DNA from: DATMER01 sp963741305
Lineage (GTDB): Bacteria; Acidobacteriota; Thermoanaerobaculia; Multivoradales; UBA5704
Direction: 5' to 3'
Assembly: GCA_963741305.1 (NCBI GenBank)
Contig: CAVUHL010000003.1
Coordinates: 1 to 64,000 of the forward strand
DNA: 64,000 nucleotides
The notes under the pieces were generated by a model. That model searched no databases, was not told the DNA's origin, and saw nothing but the letters and a program-made list of their open reading frames with translations. The position numbers and the translations under genes were made by a program. This document shows, piece by piece, positions 42,320 to 54,300 of the stretch. Position 1 is the stretch's first letter. Every line of letters starts with the position of its first letter.

Positions 42320-45300
42320 GCTTCGAAGGGGTGACGGCAGACGCTAGCATGTTTGAGCGCCTGAACGAGCCCCCCGCGCTATCTCCCGGGCTCACCCCGG
42401 GGGAGCAGGCCAGGAGCGGTGACTTCGACCGTTTTCCTCTCTCCTTTGCCCAGCAGCGGCTATGGTTCCTGGACCGGCTGATGCCGGGAGAGGCTCTTTA
42501 CAACATTCCGGGAGGCGTGCGGCTGCGAGGCTCTTTGGATGTCACCATGCTGGCCCGGAGCTTGGCCGCGATTGTCGACCGGCACGAGGTGCTGCGCACC
42601 GCGTTTATCGAAATCGAAGGCGAGCCGGTCCAGGTGCCCCTGCCCGAGGTTGGCATCCCACTGCCTCTGGTCGATCTCTCAGCCCTGCCGCCAGCCGAGC
42701 GGGAACGGGAGGCGCGGCGCCGCGGCGCGGACCACGCCCGCGTTCCCTTCGCTCTGGGCAATCCGCCGCTTTTGCGTCTGTCTCTGCTCCGCCTGGAGGA
42801 AAGAGACCACCTACTCCTCCTGGTCATCCATCACATTGTCGCGGACGGCTGGTCGATGGGCGTGTGGGTAAGGGAGTTGACGGAGCTCTACCATGCGGCT
42901 CTCACTGGGGCGCCCGCGCGGCTGGCAGAGCTTCCCATCCAGTACGCTGACTTCGCGGCTTGGCAGCGAGAGTGGCTGCAGGGAGAAGAGCTGCAGGCGC
43001 GCCTGGACTACTGGCGCAGGCTCCTGGGGGGCCATCTACCCGTGCTCCAGCTCCCCGTCTTCCGGCCCTGCATGGCGGAGGCCTCTACCCGCGGTGCCAA
43101 GTCGGTCTGGACGGTACCTCAAGATATTGCTGGGGAGCTGTCCGCGCTGGGCCGCCGGCAGAACGCCACCCTATTCATAACGCTGCTTGCAGCCTTCCAA
43201 GTACTCCTCCAGCGTTACACCGGGGAGGACGATCTATTGGTAGGAACGCCGGTCGCCGGACGGTTGCGGCCCGAGGTGGAAGGACTCATCGGCTGCTTCG
43301 TCAATACCTTGGTACTGCGCACCGACCTCTCGGGGAGGCCGACCTTCTCGGAGGTACTGGAGCGGGTCCGTGACCGTACAATCGAAGCATTCGAGTACGA
43401 GGATCTGCCGTTCGAGAGGCTGGTGGAGGAGCTGCAACCGACCCGCGAGTTGGGGCGCAACCCCCTCTTCCAAGTCATGTTTGCGCTCCAGGGCTCGGTT
43501 TTACCGCAACTCGGCCTGCCCGGGCTGGAGATCGAGCTCGAGGAGGTCGATGCAGGGACCTCGAAGTTTGAGCTCAGCCTCGAGATGAGCTCGGCCGGAG
43601 GCGTCTTGCAGGGGACTTTCGAGTACTCCACTGACCTGTACGATGCGCCGACGATTTCCCGCCTGCAGGCCCACTTCGAGCGCCTCCTCGCGGAGATCGC
43701 GGTGGGCCCCGGCCATGCCGTTGCCGATCTGCCTCTCCTTTCTCGTGACGAGAGCTTCCAGATCCTCGCGGAGTGGAACGACACCAGCGCGCGCCGGGTC
43801 TGGACGGGGGGCCTACACCGGCTGGTGGTGGAGTTGGCGCTGCGGCACCCAGACCAGTTGGCAGTCGATTCTGAAGCCGGAGTTTTGCGCTATGGCGAGT
43901 TGGAAGAGGGGGCGGAACGCCTCGCCGGTTATCTGCGCTCAGTGGGGGTCGGGCCTGAGATCGTCGTCGGTGTCGCGCTTAGTGACCTTCGGGACCTAGC
44001 TGTCGCCATCATTGCAATTTGGAAGGCGGGTGGTGCCTATCTCCCTTTGGACTCGGCGCTCCCGGGCGAGAGGCTCACCTATCTGATGGAGGATTCACAT
44101 TGCGCGCTCCTCGTCACACGAGGCGAGGAGCTCACCCCTCTCCTTATGTCCGGAGCGCGGGTGGTCCGCCTCGACCGCGACGTGGCCGAGACTGCCCGTC
44201 ACGGCGGCTCCGACGCGAGCCTGGATGCGGACTCCGCGAGCCTGGCCTACGTCATCTATACCTCAGGCTCGACGGGGCGTCCCAAGGGAGTGCTGGCCAC
44301 CCAGGGCGGGCTCATCAACTATTGCCTCGCGGTTCGCGATCGATATGGGTTGCACCCTGAGGATCGAGTTCTCCAGTTCGCCTCACCGAGCTTCGACGTC
44401 TTCCTTGAGGAGACGTTCCCCACCTGGTTAGCCGGAGGCACTGTTGTGCCCGCCCCCGAACGGCTCCGTTTCTCGTTTCAGGAGTTGGCAGATTTCCTCC
44501 GGGAGCAGCGGGTGACCGTGGCGAACCTGCCTGCTTCGTACTGGCACGGCCTGGTGTCCGAGCTCGAGGCCGGGACCGTCACCCTCCCGGAGAGCCTCCG
44601 CTTGGTCATTGTCGGCAGCGAGGCGGTTTCTTCCGGGAAGCTCGCGGCGTGGCAGGCCCATGTGGGAGAGCGTGTTCAGGTCTGGAACGCCTACGGCCCC
44701 ACGGAGAACACCATCGGTGCCACCCTCTTCAAGCCGGCACCACCCCCGGTGATTTATGCCGGTGCCACGTTGCCGATCGGGCGTCCGATCGGCAACGTTC
44801 GCGTCCACCTCTTGGACCACCACCATCAACTCGTGGGGATCGGCATTCCTGGCGAGCTTTGCTTGGGCGGTGCCGGAGTGGCCCGAGGCTATCTCGGCCG
44901 GCCGGATCTGACGGCGGAGCGTTTCATCCCCGATCCGTTCGGAACTACTCCCGGAGGGCGCCTCTACCGGACCGGCGATCAGGCGCGCTTATTGCCGGAT
45001 GGCACAGTGGAGTTCTTGGGCCGCCTCGACCAGCAGGTGAAAGTCCGGGGTTTCCGCATCGAACTGGGGGAGATCGAAGCCCTTTTGCAAGCCCATCCAG
45101 CAATCCAGGAAGCCGTGGTAGTGGCGGGGTCGCGGGCCGTGCGAGGGAGGGCGGACCGGGGACTCGGGAGCAGGCAGGACAACTTAGAGGAGTGGATCGA
45201 GCGGCTCCTCTCCCTGACCGGGGAGCGGGCCGAGCAAATCCTGAGCGAAATCGAGCAGATGCCGGAGGAGCTGGTGGGCCAACTCGATGATGGTCGCCAA

Positions 45301-45330
45301 AGCGACCAAGTAAGGGTGCTGAAGGAATGA
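42316..45330 (+). CDS. NRPS3: C-A4, ending inside the adenylation domain
   Basis: The protein has 1,004 residues from GTG 42316, which overlaps the NRPS2 stop (GTGA) and follows GGAGGTG. The condensation domain covers about 38-492 (HHIVADGWS). The A domain runs from about 495 through core A8 (GRLDQQVKVRGFRIELGEIE) to about 938, and then its normal C-terminal part is missing. It is replaced by a 66-residue helical, acidic tail (LEEWIERLLSLTGERAEQIL). The missing A9-A10 part is at the start of NRPS4, so one A domain is made from two proteins. Specificity code DVENIGAIG (FDVFLEE at A4) matches nothing I can name. There is no carrier domain in this protein. It overlaps NRPS4 by 4 bases (ATGA). 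Confidence 0.94.
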   Translation: MSFEGVTADASMFERLNEPPALSPGLTPGEQARSGDFDRFPLSFAQQRLWFLDRLMPGEALYNIPGGVRLRGSLDVTMLARSLAAIVDRHEVLRTAFIEIEGEPVQVPLPEVGIPLPLVDLSALPPAEREREARRRGADHARVPFALGNPPLLRLSLLRLEERDHLLLLVIHHIVADGWSMGVWVRELTELYHAALTGAPARLAELPIQYADFAAWQREWLQGEELQARLDYWRRLLGGHLPVLQLPVFRPCMAEASTRGAKSVWTVPQDIAGELSALGRRQNATLFITLLAAFQVLLQRYTGEDDLLVGTPVAGRLRPEVEGLIGCFVNTLVLRTDLSGRPTFSEVLERVRDRTIEAFEYEDLPFERLVEELQPTRELGRNPLFQVMFALQGSVLPQLGLPGLEIELEEVDAGTSKFELSLEMSSAGGVLQGTFEYSTDLYDAPTISRLQAHFERLLAEIAVGPGHAVADLPLLSRDESFQILAEWNDTSARRVWTGGLHRLVVELALRHPDQLAVDSEAGVLRYGELEEGAERLAGYLRSVGVGPEIVVGVALSDLRDLAVAIIAIWKAGGAYLPLDSALPGERLTYLMEDSHCALLVTRGEELTPLLMSGARVVRLDRDVAETARHGGSDASLDADSASLAYVIYTSGSTGRPKGVLATQGGLINYCLAVRDRYGLHPEDRVLQFASPSFDVFLEETFPTWLAGGTVVPAPERLRFSFQELADFLREQRVTVANLPASYWHGLVSELEAGTVTLPESLRLVIVGSEAVSSGKLAAWQAHVGERVQVWNAYGPTENTIGATLFKPAPPPVIYAGATLPIGRPIGNVRVHLLDHHHQLVGIGIPGELCLGGAGVARGYLGRPDLTAERFIPDPFGTTPGGRLYRTGDQARLLPDGTVEFLGRLDQQVKVRGFRIELGEIEALLQAHPAIQEAVVVAGSRAVRGRADRGLGSRQDNLEEWIERLLSLTGERAEQILSEIEQMPEELVGQLDDGRQSDQVRVLKE

Positions 45331-48300
45331 CGTCCCGACTGTTGGAGCGGATCGCCGGCCTGCCCCCAGGGAAGCGCGCCCTGCTGGCCCGCCGTCTCGA
45401 GAGCCTCCTGAGCGGGAGCGAAGCCGCCGAGGACAAGCAGCTCGTAGCCTACGTGGTCCCCCGGCCCGGTGCAGGAGAGGAGACGCTAAAGATCCTCGAG
45501 GAGGGGCTGCGCGACAAACTTCCTCCCTACATGATCCCCGCTGCCTTCGTTTCTCTGGACCGTCTGCCGCGCACGCCAAACGGCAAGATCGACCGGCGGC
45601 TCCTCGCCGAGATGCAACCGGAACGCCCGGCCGTCGCCGGGAAGGGATTTGTCGCCCCACGCAACGAGACCGAGCAAGCCTTGGCGGACGTCTGGTCCGA
45701 GGTTCTCGGCATCGAGCAGATCGCGGCGGACGATCATTTCTTCGCTCTGGGCGGCCACTCGCTGCTGGTAGCGAAGCTTCTCTCCCGGATCCGCCAGCGG
45801 CTCGGCGTGGAGCTCCCCCTGCGCAGCGTCTTCGAGGCCCCGGTGCTGGCTGACTTGGCCGAACGGATCACCTCCCGCCGGACGGCCGAGCCCCAGGCGC
45901 CTCCGCTCGTCCGCACGCCGCGGACCGAGCCGCCGCCTCTCTCCTTTGCCCAGAAGAGGCTCTGGTTCCTCGACCGGCTCGATCCCGGCAGTTCGGCCTA
46001 CAACATCCCCGATGCCCTGCGGGTGGCCGGGCGGCTGCGGCCAAACGTCTGGGACTTGGCGCTGAGCGAGATCGTCCGCCGCCACGAAGCCCTGCGCACC
46101 ACGTTCGCTTGGAGTGGCAGCGAGCCCGTCCAGGTAATCGGCGCACCAGAGCCGGTGGACTCCACAAGGGTCGACCTGCGCTCCCTGGCACCGGGCGAGC
46201 GGGAGGTGGAGGCCCGCCGGCTGAGGCTGGAGGAGGCGCAGGCTCCTTTCAACCTGGAGCGGGGTCCGTTGCTGCGAAGCACTCTCGTGCAACTGGCCGA
46301 CGAGGACTGGCTGCTCCTCCTGACCATGCATCACATCGTGAGCGACGGCTGGTCGACCGGAGTCCTGATCCATGAGATGCGGGAGCTCTACCCGGCTTTC
46401 GCTGCGGGGCGCCCCTCGCCACTCCCCGAACTGCCGATCCAGTATGCCGACTTCGCGGCCTGGCAGCGCGGCTGGCTGCGGGGTGAAATCCTGGAGCAGG
46501 AGATCGCCCACTGGCGCGGCGTGCTGTCGGACGCTCCGCCGGCCCTGGATCTGCCCACCGACCACCCGCGCCCGGCGGCCCAGAGCTTCCGTGGAGGGAG
46601 GGAGCGTTTGGAGATCAACACGGGGATTGCGCGCTCCCTGGCTGATCTCGCTGCGCGAGAGGGCGTCACCCTTTTCATGACCGTCCTCGCGGCGTTCGAG
46701 ATCCTCCTGGCGCGTTACACCCACGCGCGGGATTTCTGCGTCGGGTCGCCGATCTCCGGGCGCAACCGGATCGAGATCGAGGGATTGGTCGGATTCTTCG
46801 TCAACACCCTGGTGCTCCGCTCCGACCTCTCGGGAGAGCCTGATGTCCGGGATCTGCTCGGCCGCGTAAGGGCGCGGGTCCTGGATGCCTACTCGCACCA
46901 GGACGTCCCGTTCGAGCTCCTGGTGGACGATCTCGCGCCTCAGCGCGACCTGAGCCGGTCTCCGCTTTTCCAGATCCTCCTGCTGGTGCAGAACAGCCCA
47001 CTGCCCGAGTTGCGTCTGCCCGGAGCGAGTCTGGTGGCTCTGCCTCTGGAGAGCCGCACGGCCAAGTTCGACCTGACCCTGACTGTGGAAGAGACGGACC
47101 GCGGGCTGTGGGCCGGGCTGGAGTACGCCGCGGACCTTTTCGAGGTTACGACGGCCCGGCGCATGCTGCGCCACTTCGGCGTGCTGCTGGATGCGATCGT
47201 CTCTGATCCGCGCCGGCCGGTGTGGTCCCTGCCGATCCTGCTGCCCGGCGAGCGCCAGCAGATCCTGGTCGAGTGGAACGATGCGGAGCTTGGACGGCGC
47301 AAGCCGGGATGGGTCCACGAGTTGTTCGAGGCCCAGGTCCGCCGTACGCCGGAGGCGACCGCTCTGGCCTGGAGAGGCCTGCGCCTCACTTATATCGAGC
47401 TCAACCGGAAGGCCAACCGGCTGGCGCATCATCTGCGCCGGCTCGGAATCGGTCCGGAGAGCCGGGTGGGGGTATCCCTGGAGCGGGGCCCAGAGATGAT
47501 CGTGTCCCTGCTGGCGACGCTCAAGGCTGGAGGCGCCTACGTGCCTCTCGATCCCTCCTATCCGGCACCGCGGCTGGCCTGGATACTGGAGGATGCCGGG
47601 ATCGAGGTGCTCCTCACCCGCACCCCTTTCCTAGAGCGGTTGCCGGGCTTTACGGGATGGGCCTTCCGTTTCGAAGCGGATTCCCATCTGCTGGCGGCGG
47701 AGCCGGAGGTCGATCCCGCCGGATGGCGGTTCGACCGGCAACTCGCTTATGTCCTCTATACCTCCGGCTCCACCGGACGTCCCAAGGGGGTGCTCATCGA
47801 GCACCGCAACGCGGTGGCTCTGCTGGACTGGGCTTCGAGCCTGTTCGCTCCGGAGGAGCTTGCCGGGGTGCTGGCCGCGACCTCGATCAACTTCGACCTG
47901 TCCATCTTCGAGATGTTCCTGCCCCTCATTTGCGGTGGCACGGTGATCCTGGCGGAGAACGCCCTGGAACTGACAGATCTCGCTACGGCTGGCGAGGTGA
48001 CGCTGGTCAATACCGTCCCCTCCGCCGCGGCGGAGCTGATACGTAGCGGCGGCTTGCCCCCCTCGGTCCGCACGGTCAATCTCGCCGGGGAGCCGCTGCC
48101 GCGCACCCTGGTCGAGGATCTCTACCGGATCCCCTCGATCCGCAAGGTCTACAACCTGTACGGACCTACCGAGGACACCACGTACTCCACCTGGGCTCTC
48201 CTCGGCCCGGGAGAGACGGCGGCTCCCTCGATCGGCCGCCCGATTGCCGGGTCGCAGCTCTACCTGGTGGACCCGGGTTTCCAGCCGGTGCCGCTGGGCT

Positions 48301-51300
48301 CCGCGGGCGAGATCGTCCTCGGCGGCTCCGGGCTGACCCGCGGGTACCTGGGCCGGCCGGACCTGACGGCGGAGAGGTTCCTCCCCAACCCGTTTGCCGC
48401 GGAGCCGGGCGAGCGTCTCTACCACACGGGTGACCTTGGCAAGCTCCTCCCGGATGGCCGGGTAGCCTTCTTGGGCCGGATCGATCATCAAGTGAAGATA
48501 CGGGGTTTTCGCATCGAGCTTGGCGAAATCGAGGCGGTCCTGCGCGAGCACACCCAAGTCGAGGACGTGGTGGTGATCGCCAGGGAGTCGGCCGGCGGGC
48601 CGCGGCTCCTGGCTTACGTGGTCCTCGAGGGGAGCCGGCCGGCCTCATCAGAAGTGGAAGAGAGGCTGCGCCAGCACGTGGCCGAACGGCTGCCAGCCCA
48701 TATGATTCCGTCCGCCCTCGTTTTGCTGAAGGAGCTCCCTCGTACCCCGAACGGCAAGGTGGACCGCCGCGCCCTACCGGATCCCGGCATGACGGCGCGC
48801 GAGGCGTACGTGGCGCCGAAGACGCCTATGGAGGAGCTCATTGCCAGCGTCTGGGCCGAGGTCCTCGACCTGCCGCGGGTGGGAGCCGAGGACAACTTTT
48901 TCGAGCTGGGTGGGCACTCGCTTCTCGCCACGCGCGTGATGGTGCGGCTGCGGGACGCTTTCGGGCTGGATCTGCCGCTCCGCCGGCTTTTCGAAACACC
49001 GACGGTCGCCGGGCTCGCGCGTCAGGCTGGGGCGGCCGGGACCATAGAGGAGCAGGCGCCGCCGCTCCGCCCGCGAGGCACAGCCGAGCCGCGCCTGTCC
49101 TTCGCCCAGGAGCGGCTCTGGTTCCTGGAGCAGCTCCAGCCGGAGGCGGCGGCCTACAACCTGCCGGTCGCTCTTCGTCTGGACGGTTCGCCGCGGGTGG
49201 GGGCGCTATCCGGGGCACTGAGCGAGATCGTGCGACGCCATGAGTCTCTGCGAACGACTCTCGAGGTGCGTGGCGGCGAGCCTGTCCAGGTGATCCACCC
49301 TGCTGCGCCCTTGCTGTTGCCAATTGTGGATTTGGCGGCTCTGCCCTCTCAGCTCCGCTCGGAGGCCGCCCAGCGGTTGGCTCTGGAAGAGTCCCTCCGT
49401 CCCTTCGATCTGGCCGCGGGGCCGGTGATCCGGGCCTCGCTGCTGCGCCTCGGCCCAGAGGAGCACGTGCTCCTGGTAACCCTGCACCACGTGGTCAGCG
49501 ACGGCTGGTCCATGGGGCTCCTGATTCGCGAGGCGTCGACCCTGTACAAGGCCTTGCTCGAAGGGCGTCCCTCGCCATTGCCGGAGCTTGCGGTGCAGTA
49601 CGCGGACTTCTCGGTCTGGCAGCGGGAGTGGTTGCGGGGCGAGGTTCTGGAGAGTCAGCTCGCCTGGTGGCGGGAGCATCTGAAGGGAGCTCCCGGGGTG
49701 CTGGACCTGCCGGCGGACCGTCCGCGTCCCGCGGTGCGCAGTACCCGGGGGGGCCGGGTCCTGGTGGAGATCCCGCCGGAGGTGGCGCGGAATCTGGCGG
49801 CCCTGGGCCGTACTCGGGGAGCCACCCCGTTCATGCTCTACCTTGCCACCTTCCAGATCCTCCTCGGCCGCTTGGCTGGGCGCGAGGATCTGGTGGTGGG
49901 TATGCCGATCGCGGGCCGTGTGCGGGCGGAGCTCGAGCCGCTGATCGGCCTGTTCCTCAACACCCTGGCGCTACGGGGGGACCTGTCGGGGGACCCGACG
50001 TTCGGCGAGCACCTGGCGCGGGTGCGCGAGGCCGCTCTGGGAGCCTACGCGCATCAGGAGCTCCCTTTCGAACGGCTGGTGGACGAGCTGGCGCCGGAGC
50101 GCAACCTGACCCATGCACCGGTGTTCCAGGTGCTGTTCGTGTTCCAGAACGTTCCTCTGGGGACTCTCGAGCTGCCTGGTCTGACCTGGAGCCCTCTGCA
50201 GAATGCCTCCGGGATGGCGAAGTTCGACCTGACGTTGACCCTGCAAGAGGAGGGGGAGGGCTTGGCGGGGCAGCTGGGGTTCAACCGTGACCTGTTCGAC
50301 GAGGCGACGGTACGCCGCTGGGCCGGGTACCTGGGCGTTCTCCTTGAGGGAGTTGTGCGGGAGCCGGAGAAGCGGCTGTCCGAGCGCGAGCTGATGAGCG
50401 CGGCGGAACGCCACCAGGTGCTTCGGGCCTGGAACGACACGGCCCGGGGAGTGGTGGAGGAGACCCTGCACGGTCTGTTCGTGGCACAGGCGCGGCGCAC
50501 GCCGGAGACCGCTGCGCTTCGCTACGAAGGCGAGGAGATGAGCTTTGGCGAGTTGGACCGGCGCTCCAACCAGCTGGCTCGCTTCCTGAGGAGCCACGGA
50601 GTGGGCCCTGACGTGCTGGTGGGCCTGTGCATGGAGCGCTCGCTGGAGCTGGTGGTGGGGGTGCTGGGCATCCTGAAGGCCGGAGGCGGCTACGTGCCTC
50701 TGGATCCTGGCTATCCGGTTGAGCGGCTGGCCTACATGTTGGAGGACAGCGGCGCGCCGATCCTGCTGGGTCAGGAGCGTCTGCTGGACCGGATGCCGGG
50801 GAGCGGCACGATGCGAGTGCTGGTGGACTCGGACTGGGAGCGGATCGCGGCATACGGCGCGGAGCCGTTACCGGAACTGGCGGCCCCCGATCACCTGGCC
50901 TGCGTGCTGTACACCTCGGGTTCGACCGGGCGCCCGAAGGGAGTGTTGGACTCGCACCGGTGCGTGATCAATCAGCTGCGGTGGCTGCAGTCAACCTACT
51001 GTCTGGATGGAACGGACCGGGTGCTTCAGAAGACGCCGATCAGTTGGGACGTATCGCTGTGGGAGCTGTTCTGGCCGCTGTCGAGCGGTGCCTGCATGGT
51101 GCTGGCTCAGCCTGGCGGCCACCAGGATCCGCGTTACCTGGCCACGACCATTGCCGGGGAGAGGATCACGACGGTGCACTTCGTGCCGTCGATGCTGCGG
51201 ATCTTCCTGGAGTCGGAGTCTGGTGAGAGCTGCTCGAGCCTGCGCCGTGTGGTGAGCAGCGGCGAGGCCCTGGGCCTGGACCTGGAGGAGCGTTTCTTCG

Positions 51301-54300
51301 CCTCCTTCTCAGTGGACCTGAACAACATGTACGGTCCTGGTGAGTCTGCGCGCACGACGCTGTGGCGCTGCGAGCGTGGCAACACGCGTGCGGTGGCGCC
51401 GATCGGCCGTCCGACGCACGACACGCAGGTCTATGTCCTGGATGGCCGGATGGAGCCTGTGCCGATCGGAGTGACGGGCGAGCTCTGGGTTGCGAGCCAG
51501 AGCATGGCCCGGGGGTACCACCTGCGTCCGGGGCTGACGGCGGAGAAGTTTCTACCCAACCCGTTCGGCACTCCGGGCACGCGTCTGTACCGGACAGGGG
51601 ATCTTGGCCGGACGCTGTCGGACGGCACGCTGGAGTTCCTGGGCCGGATCGACCACCAGGTCAAGATCCGGGGCGTGCGCATCGAGTTGGGCGAGATCGA
51701 AACCGCGCTGGGCCAGCACCCTAAGGTGTCGGACGCGGTGGTGGTGGCACGGTCGGTGGGCTCGGGGGAGAAGCGCCTGGCGGCCTACGTGGTGCCGGAG
51801 GCCGGGCCGGAGCCGGTGAGCGCCGAAGAGCTGCGGGATCACTTGCGTTCGGAGCTTCCGGACTACATGGTTCCGGAGAGCTGGGTGATGCTGGAGTCGT
51901 TGCCGCTGGCGCCCAATGGCAAAGCGGACCGTGATCGGCTGCCAGAGCCGCAGTGGGTCACCTGGCAGCGTGACTACGCGCCGCCGCGTACGCCGGTGGA
52001 GGAGCTGCTGGCGACGGTCTGGTCGGAGCTTCTGGGTGTTGAGCGGGTGGGGGCGCGGGACAGCTTCTTCGAGCTCGGAGGCAATTCTCTGCTGGCCACC
52101 CAGGTGGCCTCGCGGGTGCGCTCGGTGTTCGGGGTGGAGATGCCTCTACGCACGGTCTTCGAGCGCCCGGAGCTGGCGGAGCTGGCGAGCGTGGTCGCGG
52201 AGCTGCTGCGGCGCGGGCCTGGCCCGGCGGCTCCGCCGCTGCTGCCGGTGCCGCGGACCGGACCGCTGCCGCTCTCGTTCGCCCAGCAGAGGCTCTGGTT
52301 CCTCGAACGGTTTGAACCGGGCAGCTCGGCCTACAACATCCCCAACGCGCTGCGGGTGAATGGCGCGCTTCGTCCCGAGGTCTGGGATGGAGTGCTGAGC
52401 GAGATCGTCCGCCGCCACGAGTCTTTGCGGACGACGTTCGCTTGGCGTGATGGCGAGCCCGTCCAGGTGATCGGCCCACCCGGGCCGGTGACGTCCGCGA
52501 TGAACGATCTGCGCTCCCTGGAGCCGCGGGCGCGGGAGGCCGAAGCCCACCGCCTCGCCGTCGAGGAGGCTCGAAGGCCGTTCGACCTGGAGCGGGGCCC
52601 GCTGCTGCGCAGCCGCCTGCTGCGGCTGACCGGCGGAGAGTGGCTGCTGCTCCTGACGGTACACCACATCGCGAGCGACGGCTGGTCGACAGGCGTCCTG
52701 ATCCGGGAGTTGCGAGACCTCTACGGAGCCATGCTCGAAGGGCGCCCCTCGCCATTGCCGGAGCTTGCGGTGCAGTACGCGGACTTCTCGGTCTGGCAGC
52801 GGGAGTGGTTGCGGGGCGAGGTTCTGGAGAGTCAGCTCGCCTGGTGGCGGGAGCATCTGAAGGGAGCTCCCGGGGTGCTGGACCTGCCGGCGGACCGTCC
52901 GCGTCCCGCTGTGCGCAGTACCCGGGGGGGCCGGGTCCTGGTGGAGATCCCGCCGGAGGTGGCGCGGAATCTGGCGGCCCTGGGCCATACTCGGGGAGCC
53001 ACCCCGTTCATGCTCTACCTGACCACCTTCCAGATACTCCTCGGCCGCTTGGCTGGGCGTGAGGATCTGGTGGTGGGAATGCCGATCGCGGGCCGTGTGC
53101 GGGCGGAGCTCGAGCCGCTGATCGGCCTGTTCCTCAACACCCTGGCGCTACGGGGGGACCTGTCGGGGGACCCGACGTTCGGCGAGCACCTGGCGCGGGT
53201 GCGCGAGGCCGCTCTGGGAGCCTACGCGCATCAGGAGCTCCCTTTCGAACGGCTGGTGGACGAGCTGGCGCCGGAGCGCAACCTGACCCATGCACCGGTG
53301 TTCCAGGTGCTGTTCGTGTTCCAGAACGTTCCTCTGGGGACTCTCGAGCTGCCTGGTCTGACCTGGAGCCCTCTGCAGAATGCCTCCGGGATGGCGAAGT
53401 TCGACCTGACGTTGACCCTGCAAGAGGAGGGGGAGGGCTTGGCGGGGCAGCTGGGGTTCAACCGTGACCTGTTCGACGAGGCGACGGTACGCCGCTGGGC
53501 CGGGTACCTGGGCGTTCTCCTTGAGGGAGTTGTGCGGGAGCCGGAGAAGCGGCTGTCCGAGCGCGAGCTGATGAGCGCGGCGGAACGCCACCAGGTGCTT
53601 CGGGCCTGGAACGACACGGCCCGGGGAGTGGTGGAGGAAACCCTGCACGGGCTGTTCGTGGCACAGGCGCGGCGCACGCCGGAGACCGCTGCGCTGCGCT
53701 ATGAAGGCGAGGAGATGAGCTTCGGGGAGTTGGACCGGCGCTCCAACCAGTTGGCTCGTTTCCTGAGGAGCCACGGAGTGGGCCCGGACGTGCTGGTGGG
53801 CCTGTGCATGGAGCGCTCGCTGGAGCTGGTGGTGGGGGTGCTCGGCATTCTGAAAGCTGGAGGCGGCTACGTACCGCTGGATCCGGGGTATCCGGTGGAG
53901 CGGCTGGCCTACATGTTGGAGGACAGCCGCGCGCCGGTCTTGCTGGGCCAGGAGCGTCTGCTGGACCGGATGCCGGAGAGCGGCGCGATGCGAGTGCTGG
54001 TGGATGCGGACTGGGAACGGATCAAGGCGTACGGCGCGGAGCCTCTCCCGGAGCTGGCAGACCCCGATCATCTGGCCTGCGTGCTGTACACCTCGGGCTC
54101 GACCGGGCGCCCGAAGGGAGTGATGGACTCGCATCGGTGTGTGATCAATCAGCTGCGGTGGCTGCAGTTAACCTACCGCCTGGATGGAACGGACCGGGTG
54201 CTTCAGAAGACGCCGATCAGTTGGGACGTATCGCTGTGGGAGCTGTTCTGGCCGCTGTCGAGCGGTGGCTGCATGGTGCTGGCGCAGCCTGGGGGTCACC

